Shown here: piece by piece, positions 46,047-54,022 of the stretch
Layout: the number at the start of each line of letters is the position of its first letter
How positions within the stretch are numbered: position 1 is the stretch's first letter
Made by a program: the position numbers and the translations under genes
The notes under the pieces: generated by a model
What the model was told of the DNA's origin: nothing
Seen by the model: only the letters and a program-made list of their open reading frames with translations
The model's database searches: none
From: Gammaproteobacteria bacterium
GTDB taxonomy: Bacteria > Pseudomonadota > Gammaproteobacteria > Pseudomonadales > Pseudohongiellaceae
NCBI GenBank assembly: GCA_030682575.1
Contig: JAUXNX010000026.1
Span: 124,001-188,000, forward strand
Direction of reading: 5' to 3'
Length of the DNA: 64,000 nt

Positions 46047-46647
46047 CGACAGCGCTGAACAGACTGGCGCCAGCGTCGACAACGGTCCCGATCGTATCGA
46101 TGCGATCAATCAGTTGTTTGCGGAGTTCGAACTCGCGTATCACAATCAGTACTACAAGGCGTATGGAACGGAAGAGCGTCTGGTGCTGGCCAAGAAGTAC
46201 TGGCTGAGTTGCCTGTCGCAATACAGCCCCATGCAGATCGTGGCAGCAGCACGTCAGGTCGTGAAGACCAATGATTTCCTGCCCACGGTGTCGGTCGTGA
46301 TTCGTACCTGCGAGGAGGGAGTGTCGCTGTTCGGATTGCCCCGCGCGCGTGAGGCGTACTATGAGGCCTGTCGAGCCCATGCACCCAAGGCGCAATTTCC
46401 GTGGACCCACGAGGCGATCTACTTCGCAGGCAAGGCAACCGATTGGTACATTCTCGCCACCGAACCCGAAGACAAAGTGCTGCCGTTGTTCACCTACTAC
46501 TACGACGAACTGTGTCAGCGCGTGATGCGAGGCGAGAAACTCGAACTGCCGCAGCGACAGGCTCTGCCAGAGCGGTCGGGCACACCTCTGAGTCCGGAGG
46601 AGAATCAGGCCCGCATGCAGAAGTTGCGTGAGCAGATGGGACTGTAG
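45958..46647 (+). CDS. Phage lambda P-like replication protein (helicase loader family)
   Basis: A 229-residue protein whose central region IDAINQLFAEFELAYHNQYY then YWLSCLSQYSPMQIVAAARQVVKT and FPWTHEAIYFAGKATDW matches the lambda replication protein P family, which delivers DnaB to the origin in phages. No other phage gene (integrase, capsid, lysis) is near, so it looks domesticated. The Ser/Ala/Gln-rich first 45 residues are encoded inside the 3' end of the dnaT-like gene. No other start codon is available downstream, so the 89-base overlap is real or the start is unusual. Confidence 0.78.
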   Translation: MHKINPLLEKTSKALARHSSASQTEAGQSSDSAEQTGASVDNGPDRIDAINQLFAEFELAYHNQYYKAYGTEERLVLAKKYWLSCLSQYSPMQIVAAARQVVKTNDFLPTVSVVIRTCEEGVSLFGLPRAREAYYEACRAHAPKAQFPWTHEAIYFAGKATDWYILATEPEDKVLPLFTYYYDELCQRVMRGEKLELPQRQALPERSGTPLSPEENQARMQKLREQMGL

Positions 46648-46718
46648 AAAATCCCCGATTGACTTAGTGTTAATTCAAAACCTGCTGTGGCGGCATTTCA
46701 ACACTATGGTGCCCCGCT

Positions 46719-46850
46719 GTGTCTTCCACCTATCAATACCCGCGCGCGGCGAGACTTTATCGCTTTGATGAAAAGGAATACCGCCGTCTTGTCAAAGCGG
46801 GGCTCCATTTCGAGTTATAGGGGAACCACGATCACATCAACGTGGAGCAG
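46719..46850 (+). pseudogene. Decayed gene start, possibly Uma2-like
   Basis: From the GTG at 46719 a 33-codon frame ends at a TAG (46818-46820). Its C-terminal half, YRFDEKEYRRLVKAGLHFEL, has the look of the N-terminus of Uma2-family (DUF820) nucleases, whose next residues are normally an Ile-Asp-Gly-Glu segment. The frame continues past the stop for about ten codons. I take it as a remnant; the family assignment is tentative. Confidence 0.3.
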
Positions 46851-46852
46851 AA

Positions 46853-46900
46853 ATGAAAGCTGTTATCTGGACCACCTGCGGGCCATCTAAGGAGTCATGA
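46853..46900 (+). CDS. 15-residue upstream ORF coupled to the secreted repeat protein
   Basis: ATG at 46853 is preceded by GGAG with normal spacing and encodes MKAVIWTTCGPSKES. Its TGA (46898-46900) shares a base with the ATG at 46900 of the next gene, and its codons for Lys-Glu contain that gene's AAGGAG ribosome site. It could be a leader peptide that couples translation. The sequence also resembles the first residues of medium-chain dehydrogenases (MKAVIWT..GP), so it may be a gene-fragment remnant. Confidence 0.4.
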   Translation: MKAVIWTTCGPSKES

Positions 46901-48060
46901 TGCACAATTTCCCCAACCAGAAGCTTTCGATCTCAGCATTGGCAATCGCCGCAGTACTGATGACGTTTGGCAATCATGCCACTGCACAGGCATTGAGTGG
47001 TGCTGGTGTGATGACTGACTATGCCGCTAGATACGACCCATCCGGTGTACTGCGTGTACCACTTGTCAATGTCTGGTCTGGTGTCATTGGTCGCAACGCT
47101 GATGAGTGGCTGTTCAATGTGCAATTGCGTCATGAAGGCAACAACTTGTTTCGGCTGCAAAGCGCTGACAGTGCCAATCCGAAGGTGGAGTGTACTGAGG
47201 CAGAAATCATTGCCGCAATACCGCAGCTGACCTTGTCACTCAGTCTTGCTCAAGCAGAAGCTATCATTGGTTGCTTCGCCAATCTGAGCAACGAGGTTGT
47301 CGATCTTGAAACTGGCATGACGGTCATGGCGCACTGGACAGCAAGCGATGGTATGGCCAACTCAATGAATGAATCGCCTGGTGAGCCTGACACTTTTCCT
47401 GAAACATTTGCAATGCATTATGGGCGATCGGAACCAGCGATTCGCATGATTTTCCAGGAAGGTGTTATCCAGTCTGTAGGCTATCTGCCGCGCACTACCT
47501 ATGATATTTGTTCTCCTTGGGATTTCGACGTGCGCTTTCGGACACTGACGGCAAGCATGCGCTATGCCGAGGTAGCCTCAGCGCTGAATTGTGCGGGTAC
47601 ACTTGTGGAGATTCGAGTTGATCAGGAAGGACAGCGGCATCATTACATCTGGCCGACTGAGAGTGTTCTTTCTGTTGCTGACTCTGCTCTCGCCGCGACA
47701 GCAGCTTCGAGCGCTGTACACTTCGGTCTGGTGGCCGGTGATGCAGTCTTCAAGGAGAACAGGTTGTCCACGTATACCCTGACGAGCCGCGACAGTCGAT
47801 TCGCTCCGGAGGGTTGTTCGTATGAGATTCTCCAGGAAGCCTATGCTTCGATAATGATTGGCCAGTCAATAGCGGACATGGAAGGCAGGCTCGACTGCTC
47901 CGTTCACACTATAATTGCAACCGAAACCAACGGCACCCACAAGACCAGCTACACCTGGAGTACCGCTCTTCGGCAGGCGCAATTGCAAACGCTCAATCGT
48001 CGACTGAAGATTGTGCTGGAAGAGGGAGTGGTGGCGACAAAGGAATTGTCTCGCTTCTAG
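46900..48060 (+). CDS. Secreted protein of three C-x26-C repeats (BLIP/DUF3862-like)
   Basis: A 386-residue protein with a signal peptide ending NHATAQ. Three repeat units lie at about residues 98-196, 204-290 and 306-386. Each has two cysteines exactly 27 positions apart (98/125, 204/231, 306/333), a tryptophan 20-21 residues after the second cysteine, and a closing F.EG-type strand (IFQEGVIQS, VAGDAVFKE, VLEEGVVAT). Between the cysteines lies a helix like SxxxAEVxxxLxC. This pattern resembles the beta-lactamase-inhibitor-protein / SmpA-OmlA / DUF3862 fold, used for protein binding. No function is known. The ATG at 46900 has better spacing to AAGGAG than 46897. Confidence 0.7.
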   Translation: MHNFPNQKLSISALAIAAVLMTFGNHATAQALSGAGVMTDYAARYDPSGVLRVPLVNVWSGVIGRNADEWLFNVQLRHEGNNLFRLQSADSANPKVECTEAEIIAAIPQLTLSLSLAQAEAIIGCFANLSNEVVDLETGMTVMAHWTASDGMANSMNESPGEPDTFPETFAMHYGRSEPAIRMIFQEGVIQSVGYLPRTTYDICSPWDFDVRFRTLTASMRYAEVASALNCAGTLVEIRVDQEGQRHHYIWPTESVLSVADSALAATAASSAVHFGLVAGDAVFKENRLSTYTLTSRDSRFAPEGCSYEILQEAYASIMIGQSIADMEGRLDCSVHTIIATETNGTHKTSYTWSTALRQAQLQTLNRRLKIVLEEGVVATKELSRF

Positions 48061-48134
48061 AGGCTATCTGGCACGTTGAGCGGTGTAGAGTATGGATCAG
48101 CGAGTGTTGCTGTCCCTCGGACTCCGAGTGCATC

Positions 48135-48881
48135 TCACTCCGCATCATGAAAAATAATCCCCAGTGTATGCCGATGCCCGCTGCACAGACGGCTGACGCC
48201 GTGGCGCATGTTGACGCGATAAATTCCTCGCACTCCGTTCACCGGTCGTTGATTGACGGCGAAGATCACCGCATCGCCACGTCGCAGCGGCACAACTTCC
48301 GGCCGTGACTGCATGCGTGGTCGTTGTTCCGTCAGTATGAACTCGCCACCCGTGAAATCTTCTTCGGGTTGTGACAGCAGTATCGCCACCTGCAAAAGAA
48401 ACTGATGTTCGCCGTATAGATCCTGATGGAGGCAATTGAAATCGCCTTCGCGATATTTCAGCAGCAAAGGTGTGGGGCGAGTCTGCCCGGCCGCATTGCA
48501 GCGGGAAATGAAATCGCCGTGCTGTGCCGGGTACTGCATCGGCAATTTCATCAGCGCGTTCCATTGATTGGCGATGGGCGCCAGATGTGCATAGAGTGTG
48601 GCACGCAGAGTGGCGATCGGGTCTGGCAGGGGATAGGCGAAGTACTGGTACTCACCACGACCATAGCCATGACGTTCCATGACGATGCGTTTGCGAAACA
48701 ATGTTTCCTGTGAGTAGAGCGCGATCAGCGATTTACATTCCTCGGTGCCGACAAGTTTCGGAATGATTGCGTTACCGGAGCAGGCCAGGTCGTCGTGAAT
48801 CTTCTCCCATGGCAGGGTCTGCAGTCGCGTGATGATTGTCGGTGCTTGTAGCGCCAATGGTTCAGTATGCAATGCACTCAT
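48135..48881 (-). CDS. 2OG-Fe(II) oxygenase
   Basis: A 248-residue iron- and 2-oxoglutarate-dependent dioxygenase of the prolyl-hydroxylase type. The metal ligands are His152 and Asp154 in HQDLYGEHQF and a distal His near 227 (MRHGVSRL), with an Arg/His further on (GHRHTLGIIFHD) for 2-oxoglutarate. GGEFILTEQRPR and RRGDAVIFA are typical of this branch. The substrate is unknown (protein or small-molecule hydroxylation). It is convergent with the secreted repeat gene. Confidence 0.85.
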   Translation of the reverse strand: MSALHTEPLALQAPTIITRLQTLPWEKIHDDLACSGNAIIPKLVGTEECKSLIALYSQETLFRKRIVMERHGYGRGEYQYFAYPLPDPIATLRATLYAHLAPIANQWNALMKLPMQYPAQHGDFISRCNAAGQTRPTPLLLKYREGDFNCLHQDLYGEHQFLLQVAILLSQPEEDFTGGEFILTEQRPRMQSRPEVVPLRRGDAVIFAVNQRPVNGVRGIYRVNMRHGVSRLCSGHRHTLGIIFHDAE

Positions 48882-48978
48882 GTCAGCAGTCTCCCGATTT
48901 TTCTTATCGAGATGCTACCCCAGCCGCAATGATTTCACTCGCCACTTTCGGACGGGATAGTCGAAGACCTATACCCTT

Positions 48979-49575
48979 ATGACGGTGAGCAGCTCCGCCA
49001 CTCCTCCAGCCGCTGAAAAAAGCTCAGAGTTTCCGGTGCCGCATAGTTGCTTCTGCGGATTTCATGGTGACCCACAGGGCAGGTGCCGATGCACCCCTGA
49101 GAAAGTGCAGCGCTATCTGGAGAAGATATCTGGCCCCTTGCTGGACCGCATCGACTTGATCGTCAACGTGCCACGTATCGCTCATCAAGAACTGCGCGCG
49201 ATGGCCGTTCCGGAAAATAGGCGCAAGGCACTATCCGAACCTTCGGAAAGCGAAGTGGCGCGCAGCAGGATCATCCGCTGTCGCAACTTGCAGAAGGCGT
49301 GGTGCGGCAAATTGAACAGCGACCTGGGGAATCCCGAAATAGAAGAGGTGTGCGGGCTGGATGACGCGAGCGAGAAGCTCCTGGCCACTGCGGTCGACAA
49401 GTTGCGGCTATCGGCTCGCGCCTGTCACCGCATTCTAAAGATTGCCCGTACTATTGCGGATATGGCAAACCACGAGGAGATTGAGCTGTGCGATCTTACG
49501 GAGGCCATCGCCTATCGGCGCATGGATCGCTACTTCCAGCCTGGCCATCAGGCTTTAGAGTCAATATTGAAATAG
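48979..49575 (+). pseudogene. 3' remnant of comM/yifB (Mg-chelatase-like ATPase)
   Basis: Only the last ~170 residues of a ~500-residue ComM/YifB protein remain. CFCGFHGDPQGRCRCTPEKV, RYLEKISGPLLDRIDLIVNV and the C-terminal LRLSARACHRILKIARTIAD / EAIAYRRMDRY are clear. The Lon-like N-terminal domain and the Walker motifs are missing, and the first ~25 residues (MTVSSSATPPAAEKS) look like junk fused at a junction. comM is a known insertion site for islands in other bacteria such as Acinetobacter. Here low-G+C DNA begins right after the remnant. Confidence 0.75.
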
Positions 49576-49641
49576 CCTACTGATCAGATACATATATCGG
49601 AACCTATCAATAAAAACCTGAGATTATGGGAGGTTTGTCGG

Positions 49642-49860
49642 TTGACCTTACAATCAATTTTAACAGTCGCTTCTTTCTATATGATTGGCAAAATTCCTAC
49701 AGACGTGCGCGCTTCACAGACATCGGATGCCGCGAGACAGAATCTCGACTGCGGCAGTTCACTCAAGAATTTCACGGACAGCGTCCTCTATCAAAGTCCA
49801 CATTTAGGGAAAACTTCGCCTCAATCAGATGGACGCGGATTCATCTCCTTCCATCGATAA
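49642..49860 (+). CDS. Possible 72-residue secreted peptide
   Basis: TTG start eight bases after GGAGG. The N-terminus (LQSILTVASFYMIG) is hydrophobic, with a possible cleavage at VRAS. I recognise no family, and another frame overlaps it. The gap 49576-49981 is otherwise empty, so this is only a low-confidence candidate. Confidence 0.22.
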   Translation: MTLQSILTVASFYMIGKIPTDVRASQTSDAARQNLDCGSSLKNFTDSVLYQSPHLGKTSPQSDGRGFISFHR

Positions 49861-49981
49861 GGGGAGGGGGTCCTACAAAACTTCCTACATACAAGATTAA
49901 TTCCCGCAGATATCTTAATGGAACGAACACTGAAAGGTGATCTTAAAATCACGGAACAAATACCGAAACCAAGGAGTTACC

Positions 49982-50710
49982 ATGTCAATAGTTAAGAACC
50001 CACCTTATGGTTGCATAGCACTCATTCTATTGTTGATGACTTCTATGCAATCGACTTATGCGCAAGATTTAGAAGCTAAGACCAAATTGGCGAAAGCATT
50101 TGAAGAAAGCACAAAGAAAGTCACTATTTCAGACAATTTCGAAGAGATTCCTCAGCACAAGATATATCGCTCCATATTCCTCAAAGCACTTCTCAATCCA
50201 GAATTTGGGGAAAAATTCCTTGGGCAGGATTGGGAGATAATATATGGCCTGCCGTCACATAGCGATGTCCAGTTTACTGAGTTTGCGAGAGAAACATTGA
50301 TGGAGTCGTGCTCGGTTATTGAAAGCATATATGGGAAAGACGACAGATCAGCCAACGAAGCTGGAATGGAGTTCGAGAGCGCGAAGGCCAGAATAATGCA
50401 GCAGCTAGACCAACATTATGAAGTGGTCCTAGAGTCCCTTTCAGAAGAAGGAAGAAAAATTGTCTATGCCGAGATCCTGGAAAAAATTGAAGCTGGATTG
50501 GTCACGTATTCCGATGTGAACTTCGCTTCCTTGGGCTCAATTGAGCCAGAATTTACTGTGAAATTCCTTAGAGAGTCATGCAGCAATGTTGAAAAAGCTC
50601 CAGGACTGAATCACAAGAACGTTGTGTACCTCCGTGACGAATTAGCTGAGGCATACAAAGTAGACTCAGTTCAAGAATTCACACCTGAAGCAGCCAACCA
50701 ATTAAATTAA
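49982..50710 (+). CDS. Secreted protein of unknown function, first gene of a low-G+C trio
   Basis: A 242-residue protein with signal peptide (IALILLLMTSMQSTYAQ). The mature part is helical and charged (rich in Glu, Lys, Ser) with two cysteines in similar contexts, MESCSVIES and RESCSNVEK, possibly from an internal duplication: FTEFARETLMESCS and FTVKFLRESCS. I do not recognise the family. AAGGAG precedes the ATG at 49982. The next gene starts 30 bases after its stop. The DNA is clearly more A+T-rich and uses AGA/ATA codons, unlike the flanks. Confidence 0.7.
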   Translation: MSIVKNPPYGCIALILLLMTSMQSTYAQDLEAKTKLAKAFEESTKKVTISDNFEEIPQHKIYRSIFLKALLNPEFGEKFLGQDWEIIYGLPSHSDVQFTEFARETLMESCSVIESIYGKDDRSANEAGMEFESAKARIMQQLDQHYEVVLESLSEEGRKIVYAEILEKIEAGLVTYSDVNFASLGSIEPEFTVKFLRESCSNVEKAPGLNHKNVVYLRDELAEAYKVDSVQEFTPEAANQLN

Positions 50711-50740
50711 GGAATGTAGGAAAGACAAAAGAGGAATACC

Positions 50741-51970
50741 ATGAAATCCACAATTTCAAAAATCGCTGGTGTTGCAGCGCTCGCTCTCAGTGGACAAACG
50801 TTTGCGATTGATAGCGACTGCGATGTTTTCGGGAACACCACGCTATATCATGTAGCCACAATGAACTCATGGGAGCAATCCTTTCCATATACGCGAACCA
50901 ATATCAATACTAGTGTTGTGGGACCTATATCACCCTGGATGTCTAATACTTGGAATGCAGTAAACTCTTGGCATATATTCACTGACATGCCTGCTGGGCA
51001 ATATGCATGGGCTGGTGAGTCTGAGTTGCAATTAGGCGACATTGGCGGAGTCTGGGAAGGAGTGGGATACGACTCTTGCGTAGATACACATGTAGTACAA
51101 CTGACCTCAGTCGGAGTGAATACTACTGCTGGAGTTATCGGGTATATTAACAAGAATTTGGCTATGCCAAGCATTCAGTTCTCTGCATCAGTTAGCCCAT
51201 CGAATACTGCTTTGTCTGATTTGACTTTCCACTGGTATCTAGAGCTTCGCTACAATACAGACGGCAGTAATCATTACCACAGAATCCCGTCATCGGGTAC
51301 TGTGAATATTACGGGAAGTAATACGTGGCAGCCGAATTGGAACGGGTTACTTGCGGGAGGAAATGATCTGAAAGTATACGTTTCCGCGTCTGCTCCTGGT
51401 TCGTCCACAGGTACCATCTCAAAGAGTGGGTTTGCAATTCATGGCGAAAACCCTACTACGGCAGAGGTCCAATCGTATGCTGGCTCCACCCCGTGGTTTC
51501 TTCATAAACTTATTATGAAAGAATCCACCTACAGACAGTTTCTGGGGGGCATAGGAATGCCATTAGTAAATCTTGGTGGTCCCGCCTATGGCCTCATGCA
51601 AATAAATACGTCGCCGACTGAAGCTGAAAAATGGAACTGGCAGCAGAATATTGTAGGTGGTAAGAGCCGTCTTAATGGAATGAACGCGGAGGCTGTTAAT
51701 TTTCATAATAATCAGATCTCGCAGTGGACGACTTACCTCCTTTCGAACCCTCCAGTGGCAGTACCTTGGCCTATTACCTATGGATCAATTACATATAACC
51801 ACAATCCCACAGGTGGGCAGAAGCCACTAAGTGACGGCAATTGGATAAAAATGTATAACGGTGCACCTCGCCACTGGCTAACTTGGCAGGACGATGGCGG
51901 GCCGGGGGCTTCATACTGGTTGGTCGACGACTCCGCAAACTATGTGTACGGTGTAAGCACCGCACTTTAA
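50741..51970 (+). CDS. Secreted lysozyme/transglycosylase-like protein
   Basis: A 409-residue protein with a signal peptide ending TFA. The N-terminal part (~23-235) is rich in Trp, Asn, Ser and Thr, beta-sheet-like, with Cys27 and Cys113. The C-terminal part carries the pattern of lysozyme-like peptidoglycan lyases: a catalytic-type glutamate in LIMKESTYRQF (Glu261) and PAYGLMQINTSP about 23 residues on. I infer cell-wall or chitin-like glycan cleavage. It is the middle gene of the low-G+C trio, 10 bases before the third gene. Confidence 0.65.
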   Translation: MKSTISKIAGVAALALSGQTFAIDSDCDVFGNTTLYHVATMNSWEQSFPYTRTNINTSVVGPISPWMSNTWNAVNSWHIFTDMPAGQYAWAGESELQLGDIGGVWEGVGYDSCVDTHVVQLTSVGVNTTAGVIGYINKNLAMPSIQFSASVSPSNTALSDLTFHWYLELRYNTDGSNHYHRIPSSGTVNITGSNTWQPNWNGLLAGGNDLKVYVSASAPGSSTGTISKSGFAIHGENPTTAEVQSYAGSTPWFLHKLIMKESTYRQFLGGIGMPLVNLGGPAYGLMQINTSPTEAEKWNWQQNIVGGKSRLNGMNAEAVNFHNNQISQWTTYLLSNPPVAVPWPITYGSITYNHNPTGGQKPLSDGNWIKMYNGAPRHWLTWQDDGGPGASYWLVDDSANYVYGVSTAL

Positions 51971-51980
51971 GGATAGCAGA

Positions 51981-53171
51981 ATGATAAAGCAGGGGCGTGA
52001 TCGGCTTATTTTCAAGATGATATTGCCGTTGTGTTGGTTAAGTTTGGCGATCAGCGCCGATGCTCAAGAGCACAGGATGTTCGCAGTGGCGGCCAGCCCA
52101 CTCAACCAGTTTACAGAGGATTTCCCTGTTGTACTTTACGAGATTGCAGGTTCCGAGTTCCTGGAAGTCGGCAGGATTGCGGAGCAGCAAGATAAAGTGT
52201 TCTTTGTCAGACTTTACCATGATCATGGTTTAATACTGGTAGGAAGTGAACCTGAAATTGGTTCGATACATCTTACAGTTGTGGATATTAATGACATTGA
52301 AGATAGAACAACTTTTGAAGTAGATATTTGCGAAAATTGCATCCTCGCATTCAGTCACTTACTGGAGATGCCAGACAATCAGTTGACATATGCATTTGTT
52401 GTCAGCGAGGTGGTCCAAGGAACGGCAACTTTACACGTGGAGGGAATTATATTGGAGAGCGGAACTCGCGTCCCCTTAACCCTGGCTGATCTACAATACG
52501 CCGTTAACTTCGGGTTTCCTGGAGGGAGCGTGGATGGTGGAGATCAGCTTCGTTCAATTTATTCGGTTGGAAAAGAAGCTGTTTTTGGCTATTACCAGCA
52601 ACTCCCTCTGAATTGGACTCTCCCTGAAGAGCTTACGCTCAAGCCAGAAGATACCATCTTTCAGATGGTCAACACTAACGACATCAGGGTCATTACAACT
52701 CCAACCCTAACAACGTCGGAAGATAGTGAAAGCACAGTCCTTTATGTGTATGACAAGCCCTCTCAGGGATGGTCTTCAATCACTGTAAACGGAAATTTGT
52801 TAAGAGTTAGAGGATTTAAGGATTGGGTCGCAACTGAGGAGGCGTATCGGGAGAGTGAGATTGGCAATGTTAAGTTCAATTTTTCTGCAGGGACTTTCCT
52901 CCCAGCGGAGGAAAGGATCGCCTACTCTCAAACAAGACAAACTGGTCGTTTGTATTTATACAATGCCTCATCCAAAGTATTCATCGAGCACATGACAGGG
53001 AACCCAGATAGTGAGGTTTTGCTTATAGATGGTGCGGACATCTATATTCGTGTAGGTGACGAGCTTAGAAAAGGCCAGATTGCAGGAGATCAGCTTGCAG
53101 ACCAAGAAGTGCTCGTGAAAGCACCAGAAGTACTTGATATTCACTGGCTAGCAATATCAACACAGGACTAG
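51981..53171 (+). CDS. Secreted protein of unknown function, third gene of the trio
   Basis: A 396-residue protein with a signal peptide (ILPLCWLSLAISADAQ). The mature protein is beta-rich with repeated hydrophobic strands (FAVAASPLNQF, HGLILVGSEP, SVGKEAVFGYYQ, YLYNASSKVFIEH), suggestive of a beta-propeller or sandwich. DICENCILAF contains a CxxC. No family is recognised. It is coupled to the lysozyme-like gene, so a joint secreted function is possible. Its G+C content is as low as the two preceding genes. Confidence 0.65.
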   Translation: MIKQGRDRLIFKMILPLCWLSLAISADAQEHRMFAVAASPLNQFTEDFPVVLYEIAGSEFLEVGRIAEQQDKVFFVRLYHDHGLILVGSEPEIGSIHLTVVDINDIEDRTTFEVDICENCILAFSHLLEMPDNQLTYAFVVSEVVQGTATLHVEGIILESGTRVPLTLADLQYAVNFGFPGGSVDGGDQLRSIYSVGKEAVFGYYQQLPLNWTLPEELTLKPEDTIFQMVNTNDIRVITTPTLTTSEDSESTVLYVYDKPSQGWSSITVNGNLLRVRGFKDWVATEEAYRESEIGNVKFNFSAGTFLPAEERIAYSQTRQTGRLYLYNASSKVFIEHMTGNPDSEVLLIDGADIYIRVGDELRKGQIAGDQLADQEVLVKAPEVLDIHWLAISTQD

Positions 53172-53198
53172 CTCAGGCAATTTTTCCTCAGTAACGAT

Positions 53199-53576
53199 TT
53201 AAACCAGAAAGAAGGTGCGATCCAGCCGATCAATGATAAAGCGGTCGGTGTCAGTGCTGACATCGTTCCTCAGGGCAGAGTACACAGTCTCGGCATTGAT
53301 TCGTGCGCTCTGGCCATTGATATCGTACTCACGACCTTCGTCATCCCAGTCCATCATCTCCATGGCCTTCCAGCCTTCGTCGGCCAACATTGAGGCAATC
53401 ATTTCCTGCGCCACTTCGGCTTGGTTCCAGCGCAGTTCCCTGGCGCTTTACAGGTTGCTTTGCCCGAATTGGTAAATGCTGCTGAAGGCCGCAATCAGGC
53501 CGCCGACGATGCCAATCAGCTTACCCAATGAGTCCATGTGATCAGATTTCATGTCTGGTTCCGGTTCGTTATGCAT
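53199..53576 (-). pseudogene. Membrane-protein gene interrupted by an in-frame TAA
   Basis: The frame from ATG 53576 encodes a short charged start, a membrane span (LGKLIGIVGGLIAAFSS), YQFGQSNL, then a TAA at 53448-53450, and continues in the same frame with SARELRWNQAEVAQEMIAS up to 53199. The ELRW.QAE.A.EM....MLDW.....Y pattern belongs to a known type of small single-span protein, in which the reading is continuous and extends beyond the FFLV end seen here. So the gene seems broken by a stop and cut at its 3' end, next to the low-G+C block. Confidence 0.6.
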
Positions 53577-53608
53577 GATCGTCACCGACCGAAGTATTGA
53601 AGGGGGGG

Positions 53609-53977
53609 TCAACCCAGAGCAGAGAGTTCTCGTTCAAGAAGAGAGTTGTCGCCCGTGTTGAGCTCGACGAGGCGGCGCAGGTGGATCATGCTGTCCAGAT
53701 CGATGTGCTCGCACAGCATGCCAAAGAGATCCCCTTCCACATGCTTCACCCGGACTTGCATGCTGATCACCAGCGCACCAGTCAGATGAATGGAGACTTC
53801 CGCAGGCTGTGATTTGTCCAGCGCCATGTCGCCCGGATTTTTCACCAGCACACCGCGCAGGGATATGTCGATCAACTCGACAGGCCAGATGTGTTCGCCC
53901 TGAGTGACTACGGTTTCCGCGTCAAAGAAGATACGCGTGAAGTTGCGGCGTTCAGCGCTGCTTTTTTCGTCGGACAT
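53609..53977 (-). CDS. PilZ domain protein
   Basis: A 122-residue cyclic-di-GMP receptor-like protein. ERRNFTRIFFDAE contains the RxxxR-type arginines, and LIDISLRGVLVKNPG corresponds to the (D/N)xSxxG motif (DISLRG). VRVKHVEGDLFGMLCEHID completes the domain. The target is unknown. It lies 45 bases downstream of ettA on the same strand. Confidence 0.9.
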   Translation of the reverse strand: MSDEKSSAERRNFTRIFFDAETVVTQGEHIWPVELIDISLRGVLVKNPGDMALDKSQPAEVSIHLTGALVISMQVRVKHVEGDLFGMLCEHIDLDSMIHLRRLVELNTGDNSLLERELSALG

Positions 53978-54022
53978 TTCTCTCGTTCTCCTGTCGAATG
54001 ACCATGCCCTTATAGCGGCCGA

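Noticed and set aside
44862-46647. Considered as part of a prophage because of the lambda-P-like gene
   Set aside because: No integrase, repressor, structural or lysis gene nearby; the flanks (DUF2061, DUF748, gap) are ordinary chromosome.
49576-53576. Search for an integrase, transposase or att-type direct repeats around the low-G+C block
   Set aside because: None found by eye; acquisition is inferred only from composition and the comM remnant.
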